A DNA stretch of 64,000 nt from Pseudofrankia coriaricola (GTDB taxonomy: Bacteria; Actinomycetota; Actinomycetes; Frankiales; Frankiaceae). The position numbers and the translations under genes are program-made. The notes beneath the pieces were generated by a model. That model saw only the letters and a list, made by a program, of their open reading frames with translations. It made no database searches and was not told the DNA's origin. The DNA lies in NCBI RefSeq assembly GCF_001854805.1, contig NZ_MBLO01000266.1:292-64291 (forward strand). The letters run 5' to 3'. How positions within the stretch are numbered: position 1 is the stretch's first letter; every line of letters starts with the position of its first letter. Positions 43,775-52,933 of this stretch are shown here, piece after piece.

Positions 43775-45070
43775 GTGATGGCTCCGGGACGGACAGCGAT
43801 CACCCGCACGAGCCGGCGATGTGCCGCTGTCGCGCTGCTCCTGGCGGCCGCATTGCTCGTGGCGGGGTGCGGCAGCGACGCCGCCAGCGGGAACGACGTC
43901 ACCGGCACCACGGCGGAGGCCGGCGATCGCTTGCTCGGTACCCCCAGGCCCGCGACCAAGGCGCCGATCTCCATTGGGTTCATCACCGACGGTGCGGGAA
44001 GTGCGGCGGTCGACCACAGCAACGAGCTGCTCATGTCCAAGGCGACGGTCAAGTGGCTCAACGAGTACCGGGGCGGACTTGCCGGGCACAAGATCGAGCT
44101 GACCATCTGCGACGCCGGCGGTGACGTCGCCAAGTCCGGCGAATGTGCCACGCAGATGATCCAGAAGGACGTCACCGTGGTCGTCGGCGGACAGCTTGCG
44201 AACGACGGTGCGGTGTGGCAGCCGCTCCACGATGCGGGCGTGCCGCTGCTGTTGTACGGCGCGACGGACGCGGGCGCGCTCACGGACACGGCGTCGACGT
44301 TCTCGCTGGTGTCGAGCATAGCGATCCAGGTCGAGGTGCCGTCCGCGGTCGCCAAGGCGGACCATGTGACGAAGGTGCGGACGATCGTCGTCGACGTCCC
44401 GGCCGCCGTGACCTTCTACAAGACCATCGCGAAGAACCTCTTCGCCGAGCGGGGGATCACCGATTTCGGCTTCGTCGCGGTGCCGCCAGGTACCGCCGAC
44501 TTCGTACCCGTGATCTCCCAGCTCGGGCAGGAACCGGGTGTGATCTCGATCATCGGCAACTCGGCGTTCGTCATCGGGGTGTTGCGAGCGCTCGGCGCGC
44601 TGGGCATCGACACGCCCGTGACGTCTCTCAGCGAGGGCATCACCGACGCCGTCCGCAAGGCGATCCCGGCCACGCAGCTCGAGGGCCTCGTCATGTCGGC
44701 GACGACGCCGGTCGGCGACGACGATGACAAGGGCATTCAGCTGTTCAAGGCGGTCGCGGAAAAGTTCGCATCCGGCCACGTCGACCTGTCGCAGACCGAC
44801 GGGCTCGCCACCTTCAACACAATCACGGCATTGGCCCTCGTGCTCGAGGATTTCTCCGGGGAGGTGACGAGTGAGTCCATTGTGAGGGCGCTGAAGTCCG
44901 CGCCACAGATGCCCCTCCTCGCCGGCGGTGGCCTCGAGTTCCGCTGTAACGGCAAGGCCGTCGCGCTCACGCCGGCGGCGTGCTCACGAGGAACGCTGAT
45001 GATCACCCTCGGGCCGGACAGCCGGCCCACGGCCTACAAAGTCGTGGGCAACACGCCGATCCCCGACTGA
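43775..45070 (+). CDS. Branched-chain-type ABC substrate-binding lipoprotein
   Basis: 431 residues from the GTG at 43775; the next codon is ATG and may be used. The signal peptide ends in the lipobox LLVAGC with Cys32. The Peripla_BP_6 fold shows PISIGFITDGAGSAAVDHSN, ATVKWLNEYRGGLAGHKIEL, TICDAGGDVAKSGECATQMI, and late GGGLEFRCNGKAVALTPAAC. It is closely related to the protein at 45358-46626 and probably binds a small organic acid or pathway compound outside the membrane. No permease or ATPase gene follows; only a LivH stub does. Confidence 0.88.
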   Translation: MMAPGRTAITRTSRRCAAVALLLAAALLVAGCGSDAASGNDVTGTTAEAGDRLLGTPRPATKAPISIGFITDGAGSAAVDHSNELLMSKATVKWLNEYRGGLAGHKIELTICDAGGDVAKSGECATQMIQKDVTVVVGGQLANDGAVWQPLHDAGVPLLLYGATDAGALTDTASTFSLVSSIAIQVEVPSAVAKADHVTKVRTIVVDVPAAVTFYKTIAKNLFAERGITDFGFVAVPPGTADFVPVISQLGQEPGVISIIGNSAFVIGVLRALGALGIDTPVTSLSEGITDAVRKAIPATQLEGLVMSATTPVGDDDDKGIQLFKAVAEKFASGHVDLSQTDGLATFNTITALALVLEDFSGEVTSESIVRALKSAPQMPLLAGGGLEFRCNGKAVALTPAACSRGTLMITLGPDSRPTAYKVVGNTPIPD

Positions 45071-45091
45071 GCCGGGCGCGATCGGAGGCAA

Positions 45092-45165
45092 CGTGGAACA
45101 CGTCGCAGCATTCATTCTTGGTCTCGGCGGCGTGAATTCGGCGCCTGATGCTCGGGTGGGCGGGT
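45092..45165 (+). pseudogene. LivH-type ABC permease, N-terminal stub
   Basis: GGAGGCAAC precedes a GTG that opens VEHVAAFILGLGG, the usual beginning of LivH-like permeases (VAFILGLGGGAVYAL). The frame ends after about 24 codons. It shows that a permease once followed the binding protein. Confidence 0.45.
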
Positions 45166-45189
45166 GAGTACGTCCGGCACGAATAACGA

Positions 45190-45346
45190 TAACGTGCCGG
45201 GTCGGGTTCTTCGGCTACGGCCGCGACCACGCCGAGTACCGGCGCACCTCCGACAGTTGGCGGATCTCGAGCGTCATGACACGCGCGTCCGCGTCGATCC
45301 GTTCGAAGGAGATCTGCCCGACGTTCCTTTGTCTGACCAAGTGTAG
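45190..45346 (+). pseudogene. SnoaL-like C-terminal fragment, frameshifted
   Basis: GYGRDHAEYRRTSDSWRISS resembles the last strands of SnoaL-like proteins (Y-D-YRRT-DGWRIS). A second frame adds DTRVRVDPFEGDLPDVPLSD up to the stop at 45346. The N-terminal half is missing. Confidence 0.45.
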
Positions 45347-45357
45347 GAGGTCGGTCC

Positions 45358-46626
45358 GTGAAAGCAACCAAGGTCCGCCGGATGTGGTTAGCAGCAGCGC
45401 TGGTTGCACTGCTCTTAGCCGCCGGCTGTGGGAGCGGCGGCGGCGGTGGCACGGAGGCGCCACCGGGCGCCACCAGCGACGAGGCCATTCTCGGCCCGAT
45501 GAACCCCGCCACCGGCACGCCCATCAAGGTCGGCGTGTTCGGCGAGGGCCGCAGTCCCGGGATCGACAACAGCTTCGTGCCGTCGATCGCCAAGGCCACG
45601 GCGAAATGGCTGAACGAGCGCAAGGGCGGCTTCGGTGGGCACCCCATCGAGCTGGTCACCTGCGAGAGCGACTTCGACCCCGGCAAGGCGCTCGAATGCG
45701 CCAACACGTACCTCAGTGAGAATGTTGCGCTCGTGGTGCTCGGCGGCTCCGCCAACGTGACGCAGTTCTGGCCGATTCTGCACAAAGCCAAGATCCCGGT
45801 GGTGCTGTACGGATCCGCCACCCCGACGCTCATGGAGGATCCCGACTCGACGTTCATGGTCAGCAACCCCTTGGCATTCATCGACTTCCCGGCGGCCGCG
45901 GCGAAGGAGCGGAAGACCAAGCGCGTCGACGCGATCGTGCTCGACGTCCCTGCCGCCACGGAAATCTACGGGAGCCCCAGCACGCTTGAGCGGTACAAGG
46001 ATGCGGGTGTCGTGCTCAACGTGGTCCGGGTCCCGTTGGGCACGCCCGACATGGCCCCGCAGGCAGTTCAGATCGTCCGTGACAACCCGGACGGGGTGGT
46101 GCAGGTGGCGGGGTACGACAGTTTCTGCATCGCCGCCTTCAACGGCCTCCTGGCTGCCGGGTTCAAGGGCACGGTCGCACCGGTCGGCCCGTGCATTTCC
46201 GACGCCACCCGGAAATCGGTGCCCGGCAGCTTCCTCAAGGGCATGAAGGTGGTCAGCACCGGACCTTTCGAGATCAAGGACGACTCAGACATGAAGCTCT
46301 ATCGGGCGGTGGCCGACCACTACAACGCCGGCACGTTCAACCGCGCCGAGCCGGTGGCAATCAGCGTCTTCGCGACCATGGCCGCCGCCAACGCCGGACT
46401 CGTGGGCATGAAGGGTGAGGCCACCCCCGCCAACATCATCACCACCCTCAAGTCCATGAAGGAGACGAGGCTGCCGGTTGGCGGCGGCCTGAGGTTCCGA
46501 TGCAACGGCAAGGCGGTGCCGGGGAACCCGGCGCTGTGCGTCCGCGGTGCGCTCATCGGCACGCTCGGCGCAGATGGCTTCCCCGAGAGCTACACCCCCT
46601 TCAGCAACACGACGATCGGGAACTGA
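45358..46626 (+). CDS. Branched-chain-type ABC substrate-binding lipoprotein
   Basis: 422 residues, GTG start with GGAGG seven bases upstream. The lipobox LLLAAGC places the lipid Cys at 24, followed by a Gly-rich linker. Fold markers are PIKVGVFGEGRSPGIDNSFV, KWLNERKGGFGGHPIELVTC and GGGLRFRCNGKAVPGNPALC. The two paralogues keep the same Cys pairs (the CNGKAV and late C positions), suggesting a disulfide. Probably duplicated from the gene before it and diverged for a related ligand. Confidence 0.88.
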   Translation: MKATKVRRMWLAAALVALLLAAGCGSGGGGGTEAPPGATSDEAILGPMNPATGTPIKVGVFGEGRSPGIDNSFVPSIAKATAKWLNERKGGFGGHPIELVTCESDFDPGKALECANTYLSENVALVVLGGSANVTQFWPILHKAKIPVVLYGSATPTLMEDPDSTFMVSNPLAFIDFPAAAAKERKTKRVDAIVLDVPAATEIYGSPSTLERYKDAGVVLNVVRVPLGTPDMAPQAVQIVRDNPDGVVQVAGYDSFCIAAFNGLLAAGFKGTVAPVGPCISDATRKSVPGSFLKGMKVVSTGPFEIKDDSDMKLYRAVADHYNAGTFNRAEPVAISVFATMAAANAGLVGMKGEATPANIITTLKSMKETRLPVGGGLRFRCNGKAVPGNPALCVRGALIGTLGADGFPESYTPFSNTTIGN

Positions 46627-46927
46627 CCCGAGATCCCGGGCGGCGGTCACACAAGAGAACTTGACGGATGCCGCTCCCTAAAGGTTTCGCTCCGGAGGTC
46701 CGAGCGAGCATCTCGTCGGGCGAACTGGCGGGCGCTGTCGCTGCCGTTGCTACGAACCGAATTGACGAGCAGCGGCAGCGCTCGCCGGCGCCCGACGGGT
46801 TCTCGCAGACCCGGGGCTGGGGCATGGGAGGCTCGGTCTGTGCGCGATCGATACCGGTCCAAGCGCCGGGAGCTACCGCTGGTGGGGTGATACCGGACCG
46901 GGCGCAATCGAGACCGAGGTGTGGATC

Positions 46928-47839
46928 ATGCCGGAGGGTAAGAAAATCTTGGTGACCGGAGCGACGGGACAGATCGCCGGCCCGATCGCCGAGAACTTCG
47001 CCCAGAACAACGAGGTCTGGTGCGCGGCGCGGTTCAGCAACCCGGCCCGTAGGGCGGAGCTCGAGGCCATGGGTATCAAGACGTGCATGTGGGACATGGG
47101 GTCCGGCGACTTCTCGACGATGCCCGACGACTTCACGCACGTGGTTCATTCCGCGCTCAACGTCGACCCCGGCTACGACACGTCGATCACGAACAACGCC
47201 GAGGCCGTGGCCTTGCTGATGCAGCACTGCGGCAAGGCCGAGGCATTCCTCCACGTGTCGAGTTTCGCCGTGTACAGCAAGCACCAGGATCATCCGCACC
47301 ATGCGTACGCCGAGACGGACGCGCTCGGCGGATACGCGCCTTACCTGCCCGCCTACCCCGTGATCAAGCTCGCGTCCGAGGCAACCGCGCGCGCCACGGC
47401 TCGAATGCTCGATCTGCCGACGACCATCGCCCGCATGAACACTGGCTTCAGCTGGACGGGCCACGGCGGCATGCCCGTTCGCTTCTATCGCATGCTCGCG
47501 GAGGGCAAGCCCGTCCCGGCACCGATCGACTTCGACAACATATGCTCGCCAATCAGCGGTACGGACATCGGCGATCAGGCCCATCTGCTGCTCGAGGTGG
47601 CGTCGGTCCCGGCGACGATCGTGAACTGGGCCGGCGACGAACCGGTCTCTGATCCTGAGATGTGCGCGCACATCGCCGAACTCACCGGTGTCGAAGCGAA
47701 GTTCGCCCGGGGCGAGTTCCACTTCGACGGCACCATCTCCGACAACACTCGCCGAGAGCAGCTCATTGGCAAATGCTCCCTGCGCTGGAAGGACGGAGTG
47801 CGCGACACCTTCGCGAGGCTCGGCATCATCAGCGCCTGA
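46928..47839 (+). CDS. NAD-dependent epimerase/dehydratase family protein
   Basis: 303 residues from the ATG at 46928 (GAGG eight bases upstream); a GTG at 46919 is an alternative. The nucleotide site is LVTGATGQIAGPIAENFAQN. The catalytic YPVIK is intact, after HVSSFAVYSK. VNWAGDEPVSDPEMCAHIAE near the C-terminus is shared with 34092-35030. These extended SDRs act on nucleotide sugars or on ketone/alcohol groups of lipids; 3-beta-HSD-like chemistry would suit the KstD-like neighbour. This is context only. Confidence 0.85.
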   Translation: MPEGKKILVTGATGQIAGPIAENFAQNNEVWCAARFSNPARRAELEAMGIKTCMWDMGSGDFSTMPDDFTHVVHSALNVDPGYDTSITNNAEAVALLMQHCGKAEAFLHVSSFAVYSKHQDHPHHAYAETDALGGYAPYLPAYPVIKLASEATARATARMLDLPTTIARMNTGFSWTGHGGMPVRFYRMLAEGKPVPAPIDFDNICSPISGTDIGDQAHLLLEVASVPATIVNWAGDEPVSDPEMCAHIAELTGVEAKFARGEFHFDGTISDNTRREQLIGKCSLRWKDGVRDTFARLGIISA

Positions 47840-48039
47840 CAGCGGTCGGTTACGCACTGTCAGTCCCGGTCGCCCTGGACGTGCGTGGAACCATCAGGAT
47901 GACGGCGCTCCCGCGTTTCCTATCGATGATGAAATGCCCTCCGTAATCGTCACCCCCGCGTCGCGTGCGAGGTTGCGGGTATCAGCTTCATCGGGAACAC
48001 AATTGTTCCTGATGCCGTCGCCTACCGGAAGGAGATCCT

Positions 48040-49719
48040 GTGCCTGATTGGGAGTATGCCACGGATGTCGTAGTCGTCGGATCCGGTGGGGGGTTGTGCG
48101 GCGCCGTTACCGCGGCGGTGCACGGGCTCGAGACCCTTGTCATCGAGAAGGAGCCGCTCATCGGTGGGTCGACGGCGATGTCGGGCGGTGTGCTGTGGCT
48201 GCCGAACAACCCTCTGATGCGGGCCGAAGGCGTGCCTGATTCGTTCGATGAAGCCATGGCGTACTTCGACAGTGTCGTCGGCGAGGTGAGGCCGGCGTCG
48301 TCGAAGGAGCGCCGCGCCGCCTACATCAATGAAGGCGTCAACATGATCCGCTTCCTGCAGGACCTTGGCATGTCCTTCCGCAGGTGCGAGGGGTACAGCG
48401 ATTACTACGCCGAGATGCGTGGCGTCGTGGGCTATAGCTCGCGCGGCCGGTCCATCGAACCGACGGTCACCGACGGCAACGAGCTGGGCCCCTGGCTTGC
48501 GAAGCTGCGTCCCGGCATTGCGGCCTCGCTCGGGGTCGTCGTGTTCACCGGTGAGTCCGCCGCGCTTCAGACCATCAAGCGTTCGCCGAGGGCGGTGACG
48601 ACCGCCGCCAAGGTGGCGGCGCGGACGGCCGCGGGGAAGTTGAAGGGCGAGTCCCGGCTCGCGAACGGCGCTGCGCTCGTGGCTCAGGCACTGAAGATCG
48701 CCATCGAGCACGAGGTGTCGATCTGGACGGAGACCCCGCTGGTCGACCTCGTCGTCGAGAACGGCCGCGTCACTGGCGTAGTGGCCAAGCGGTGCGGCCG
48801 CGACATCCGCATCCGCGCCAACCGCGCTGTGTTGCTGAGCTCCGGTGGGTTTGCCCAAAGCGCCGAGATGCGCCAGCGGTACTCCATGCAGCCCAACTCC
48901 GGCGCGTGGACCGTGGCCAGCCCTGGCGACACGGGTGAGGTCATCGAGGCGGCGATCCAGTACGGGGCGGCGTCCGATCTGATGGACGACGCCTGGTGGA
49001 TTCCGGCCTCGGTCATGCCGGACGGGCGGCCGGCGCCGCACGTCGGCGAGCGGAGCAAGCCTGGCTCAATCATCGTCGACCAGACCGGTGACCGCTATTT
49101 CAACGAAGCGTTGTCGTACATGGAGGCGGGCCGCCAGCTGTACGCGCGGAATGAGTCGACTGGCGGGAAGGCCGTCCCGAGCTGGCTCATCATGGACGGC
49201 CGGAACCGCTCGCGTTACCTATTCTCGTTCCAGCCGAACACGCCCGACGAGTGGATCTCGAGTGGGTACATGAAGCGAGCGGATACGATCGAGGAGCTCG
49301 CACGGCAGTGCGGCATCGATCCGGTCCGGCTGTCCGCCACCGTCGATCGGTTCAACGGCTCCGCCCGCCAGGGCGTCGACCCCGACTTCCACCGGGGCGA
49401 GGGTGCATACGAGCGATACATGGGCGACGCTCTGCACAAGCCGAACCCAGCACTCGGTCCGGTCGAGAAGCCGCCGTTCCATGCCGTCGCGCTGTACCCC
49501 GGTGACGTGGGCACCAGTGGTGGCCTGCTGAGCGACGAGTTCGCACGCGTGCTGGACACCGAGCAGCGGCCCATAGCGGGTCTCTATGCCACGGGCAACT
49601 GCACGGCGACGGTCATGGGCCACGCCTATCCGGGTGCCGGCGCCAGCATCGCCGCCAGCTTCGTCTTCGCCTACATCGGGATGAAGCACGCCGCCCAGGT
49701 CGCGTCACGATCCCGGTGA
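48040..49719 (+). CDS. KstD-like FAD-dependent dehydrogenase
   Basis: 559 residues, GTG start. The FAD site is DVVVVGSGGGLCGAVTAAVH, followed by EKEPLIGGSTAMSGGVLWLP. The C-terminus has PIAGLYATGNCTATVMGHAY followed by PGAGASIAASFVFAYIG. The Tyr and Gly of YPGAG correspond to catalytic residues of 3-ketosteroid delta-1-dehydrogenase, and NEALSYMEAG covers another conserved Tyr. The fumarate reductase/KstD family fits; a 1,2-desaturation of a cyclic ketone is the best guess, but not necessarily of a steroid. Confidence 0.85.
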   Translation: MPDWEYATDVVVVGSGGGLCGAVTAAVHGLETLVIEKEPLIGGSTAMSGGVLWLPNNPLMRAEGVPDSFDEAMAYFDSVVGEVRPASSKERRAAYINEGVNMIRFLQDLGMSFRRCEGYSDYYAEMRGVVGYSSRGRSIEPTVTDGNELGPWLAKLRPGIAASLGVVVFTGESAALQTIKRSPRAVTTAAKVAARTAAGKLKGESRLANGAALVAQALKIAIEHEVSIWTETPLVDLVVENGRVTGVVAKRCGRDIRIRANRAVLLSSGGFAQSAEMRQRYSMQPNSGAWTVASPGDTGEVIEAAIQYGAASDLMDDAWWIPASVMPDGRPAPHVGERSKPGSIIVDQTGDRYFNEALSYMEAGRQLYARNESTGGKAVPSWLIMDGRNRSRYLFSFQPNTPDEWISSGYMKRADTIEELARQCGIDPVRLSATVDRFNGSARQGVDPDFHRGEGAYERYMGDALHKPNPALGPVEKPPFHAVALYPGDVGTSGGLLSDEFARVLDTEQRPIAGLYATGNCTATVMGHAYPGAGASIAASFVFAYIGMKHAAQVASRSR

Positions 49720-49736
49720 TGACGTACCGGCCAGGC

Positions 49737-50480
49737 TCAGGCGAGCCGAGCCGTCCACCCACCGTCGACCGGGATCACCACACCGGTCACGAAGGACGCT
49801 CGTTCGGAGAGGAGGAAAGCGGCAACCTCGGCCTGCTCTCGACTTTCACCTCCCCGGCCGAGCGCTGCTTTGCTGGCCATGTAGTCCACGATCTCCGGTT
49901 TTGCGGACCCGTAGAAGTCGGTTTGCGTGAAGCCCGGGGCGATGACGTTCGCGCGGATGCCCTGCTTGCCGTACTCGACAGCGACCGCCTTGGTCAGGGT
50001 GTTCATGGCGGACTTCGTCGCCTGGTACATGGCCGCCACCCGTTCCTGTACACCGAGCGAGGCGGCCGAAGAGACATTGACGATGGCGCCGCCACCGCTC
50101 TCGAGCATGGCTTCGATGCCGTACTTCATGCTGAGCACCAGGCCTCGAAGGTTCAGCGGCGTCACGGCGTCGTACTCTTCCAGGCTCAGGAACTCACCTC
50201 GTCGGCCGCCATGCACGGCGGCTACGTTCATGAGGCCGTCGATCCCGCCGAACGCGTCGCGCGCGGCGCCGAACATCGCGGCGATGTCGCCCTCGACGGA
50301 GACGTCCGCGTGGAACGGGACCACCGCGTCCCCGAGCTTGGCTGCGACGTCGTCCTCGGCTCCGCTGATGTCGACCGCAAGCACCTTCGCGCCCTCCCTC
50401 ACGCACACCTCGGCGGAAGCCTTGCCGATGCCCTGCCCAGCGCCCGTGATCACTGCGACCTTGCCGTCGAGCATGCCCAC
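49737..50480 (-). CDS. Short-chain dehydrogenase/reductase
   Basis: 247 residues from the GTG at 50480, chosen because GGGGAGG lies six bases upstream and the register (VGMLDGK) matches the paralogue at 41554; an ATG six bases in is an alternative. The motifs are TGAGQGIG at 12-19, Ser in VNVSSAAS, and YQATK with Tyr152/Lys156. It ends FVTGVVIPVDGGWTARLA. It is convergent with the KstD-like gene and divergent from a CMD protein; the repeats at 50497-50558 lie between. Confidence 0.9.
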   Translation of the reverse strand: MGMLDGKVAVITGAGQGIGKASAEVCVREGAKVLAVDISGAEDDVAAKLGDAVVPFHADVSVEGDIAAMFGAARDAFGGIDGLMNVAAVHGGRRGEFLSLEEYDAVTPLNLRGLVLSMKYGIEAMLESGGGAIVNVSSAASLGVQERVAAMYQATKSAMNTLTKAVAVEYGKQGIRANVIAPGFTQTDFYGSAKPEIVDYMASKAALGRGGESREQAEVAAFLLSERASFVTGVVIPVDGGWTARLA

Positions 50481-50496
50481 GTCGTGCCTCCCCTGA

Positions 50497-50558
50497 CTCA
50501 AGACTGTTGCATGGCTATCGGCAGGACTCTTGCCACAACTATTGGCAAGACTGTTGCC
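50497..50558. promoter_or_regulatory. Three tandem 15-bp operator-like repeats
   Basis: GGCAGGACTCTTGCC at 50520-50534 and GGCAAGACTGTTGCC at 50544-50558 are near-identical inverted repeats. A third, CTCAAGACTGTTGCA at 50497-50511, matches in 12 consecutive bases. They are spaced 23-24 bp apart, about two helical turns, in front of the divergent SDR and CMD genes. A regulator binding cooperatively to one face of the DNA is expected; no adjacent regulator gene is present. Confidence 0.65.
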
Positions 50559-50671
50559 ATGACGACCATTCTCTATGTCCCACCGTCACGCTGTCGAGTG
50601 CGTGCCGACCGGGGCTTGACCGAGATCGTCGGCTGGTCCCGACGTTGGACGCTTTCTTCGGAGGTTTCGAC

Positions 50672-51574
50672 ATGATGACCCAGGCCGAGCGCGAGGCCGC
50701 CTACGAGCGAATCGTTCGGGAGCTCGCGGTGGATCGCATGGGCACCGAGCCGGATGCGCCCCCGCTTCCGCCGTGGGCGGGGACGCCATCACCCCGGGCC
50801 GGATCGACGCTGCCGATCGAGGCCGAGATCGCTGGTGTACAGATGATCGAGTATGGCGAGTTTTGGGCCCGTCCCGGCCTCGATCTGCGTACGCGGAGCT
50901 TCATCACCCTCGCCGCTCTACAGGCCACCCGCGGCATGTACAAGCAGCTATACCGTCACGTGAACATCGCACTGAACCTCGGCATCACCCCGAACGAGAT
51001 CCATGAGACGTTTCTCCAGGCCGGTTGCTACTGCGGGCTGCCCGCGGTGGAGAACGCGGCCGACGTCGCCACCGCCGTGTTCGTGCATCGCGGCATTCTG
51101 GCCCCCGGCGACGGCGCCACCGTCGAACCGAAGGCCCAGATGGACCACCAGGACCGCCGGGCGGCGATGGCGCGCGTGGCCGCCGCGCTCGGCGTGAACC
51201 GGGTCGGTCTCGGCCCCGACGCCCCGCCGCTCGTCCCGTTGCCCGGCCCACTGGCCCAGATCAGCTCCACGCGTGGCGAGGTCGAGGGGGACCTGGCCAT
51301 GATCGGTGCCCAGTACGGCTATGGCGAGCTCTGGGGCCGCGCCGGCCTCGACCTACGCACGCGCAGCTTCATCACCATGGCAGTGCTCCAGGTCGTGGTC
51401 GAGAACGACCAGCTCCACATCCATGTCAACAACGCGCTGAACCTGGGTATCCCCGCCGACGAGATCCACGAGGCGATCGCCCACGTCGGCATGTACGGCG
51501 GTGTCTCCGGCTCCCACAACGCGGGGAACGTCGCCAAGGACGTATTGCGCCAGTGGGGCCTGGCGGCCAAGTGA
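50672..51574 (+). CDS. Double carboxymuconolactone decarboxylase (CMD) domain protein
   Basis: 300 residues from the ATG at 50672, with GGAGG seven bases upstream. Two similar CMD/AhpD-like halves carry FWARPGLDLRTRSFITLAAL plus HVNIALNLGITPNEIHETFL, and LWGRAGLDLRTRSFITMAVL plus HVNNALNLGIPADEIHEAIA. The peroxidase CxxC motif of AhpD is lacking (CYCGLP in half one only). This fits carboxymuconolactone-decarboxylase-type acid/lactone chemistry as a fused tandem, or an internal dimer of a single-domain ancestor. Confidence 0.87.
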   Translation: MMTQAEREAAYERIVRELAVDRMGTEPDAPPLPPWAGTPSPRAGSTLPIEAEIAGVQMIEYGEFWARPGLDLRTRSFITLAALQATRGMYKQLYRHVNIALNLGITPNEIHETFLQAGCYCGLPAVENAADVATAVFVHRGILAPGDGATVEPKAQMDHQDRRAAMARVAAALGVNRVGLGPDAPPLVPLPGPLAQISSTRGEVEGDLAMIGAQYGYGELWGRAGLDLRTRSFITMAVLQVVVENDQLHIHVNNALNLGIPADEIHEAIAHVGMYGGVSGSHNAGNVAKDVLRQWGLAAK

Positions 51575-51608
51575 TTACTGGACGCCGGGCTCTTCCGGGA
51601 GGGAACTG

Positions 51609-52814
51609 ATGTACGACCTACTCGACGGAGTGAAGGTGGTCGAGGTGGCCTCCTGGCTGTTCGGGCCATCGTGTGGAGTCGCGCTCGCCGACTGGGGGGC
51701 CGACGTCGTGAAGGTCGAGCCGACCACGAACGGCGGTGACCCCTACCGGGGCTTCTTCCACGCCGGCCCGGTGAACCCGACCATCGAGCTCGCCAACCGA
51801 GGCAAGCGCAGCGTTGCCATCGACCTGTCAACGCCCCTCGGCCACGAGGCGTTGCTGCGCTTGGTGGCCGACGCCGACGTGTTCGTGACCAGCCTCCTGC
51901 CGGGACCTCGAGGCCGCCTTCGCGTCGACCTCGAGAACATCCGCGCCGCGAACCCGTCGATCGTGTACGTGCGGGCGAGCGGGTACGGCCCCCGCGGGTC
52001 GGACGCGGAGACGCCCGGCTACGACGCCGCCGCCGCATGGGCCCGTGGCGGATTTGCCGCGTTCCTCACCCCGCCGGACGCGACCGCCCCCATCCCGCCA
52101 CCCGGCGGCATCGGCGACTGCGTCGGTGGCCTGAGCATGGCGGGTGCCGTGGCGGCGGCGCTGTTCAAGCGCGAGCGCACCGGCAAGCCCTCGCTGGTCG
52201 ACATGTCGCTCCTCGCCAGCGCCGTATGGATGAACGCGACCGTGCTCATGACACACGCCAACCCCGGTCCCGACGGCGTGGCGATCCACCGGCGCGATCG
52301 CTTCGACACGCGCAATCCGCTGGTGAACAGCTACCGCACGAGCGACGGACGGTGGATCGCCCTCGTCGTGCTCCAGCCCGACCCGCATTGGCCGAGTTTC
52401 TGCAACCACATCGGGCGCCCGGACCTCGTTGAGGATCCACGGTTCGTCGACTTCCACGGTCGCATGACGAACGCCCGCGAGCTCGTCGAGCTGCTCGACG
52501 CCGAGTTCGGGTCACGGACCCTCGACGAGTGGCGCGAGCGGCTCGCTGGTTTCACCGGCGTGTGGGATGCCCACCAGTCGCCGGAGGAGGTCCTCGACGA
52601 CCCCCAGGTACTCGCCAACGGCTACATCACGCCCGGCGACGCGTCTGGCCCGCCGCTGCGCGCTGTGGCCTCGCCCGCCCAGTTCGACGGAGGGACCCTT
52701 GGCCCCGTTCGGCGGGCCCCCGAACACGGGCAGCACACCGAGGAGATCCTCCTTGCCTGCGGGTACTCATGGGACGACATCCTCGCCATGAAGGAGGCTG
52801 GCGCCGTGCTCTGA
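51609..52814 (+). CDS. Class III (CaiB/BaiF) CoA-transferase
   Basis: 401 residues from the ATG at 51609. Features are GVKVVEVASWLFGPSCGVAL, ADWGADVVKVEP, RGKRSVAIDL and the catalytic Asp139 region ETPGYDAAAAWARGG. The end, GQHTEEILLACGYSWDDILA, is standard. It moves CoA between acids, activating a pathway acid without ATP. Located 34 bp after the CMD gene, in the same operon. Confidence 0.9.
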   Translation: MYDLLDGVKVVEVASWLFGPSCGVALADWGADVVKVEPTTNGGDPYRGFFHAGPVNPTIELANRGKRSVAIDLSTPLGHEALLRLVADADVFVTSLLPGPRGRLRVDLENIRAANPSIVYVRASGYGPRGSDAETPGYDAAAAWARGGFAAFLTPPDATAPIPPPGGIGDCVGGLSMAGAVAAALFKRERTGKPSLVDMSLLASAVWMNATVLMTHANPGPDGVAIHRRDRFDTRNPLVNSYRTSDGRWIALVVLQPDPHWPSFCNHIGRPDLVEDPRFVDFHGRMTNARELVELLDAEFGSRTLDEWRERLAGFTGVWDAHQSPEEVLDDPQVLANGYITPGDASGPPLRAVASPAQFDGGTLGPVRRAPEHGQHTEEILLACGYSWDDILAMKEAGAVL

Positions 52815-52933
52815 CGTGGTTACGACCGCTTCGGGACGTGGTGCGCACGTGGCGTTAGTCGGTGTAGGCGCCGGCCGCTTCGGCTCGAAGGGCCCTGACG
52901 GTGCACTTCTCCCGCGGCCGGCGCGACTCCCTC

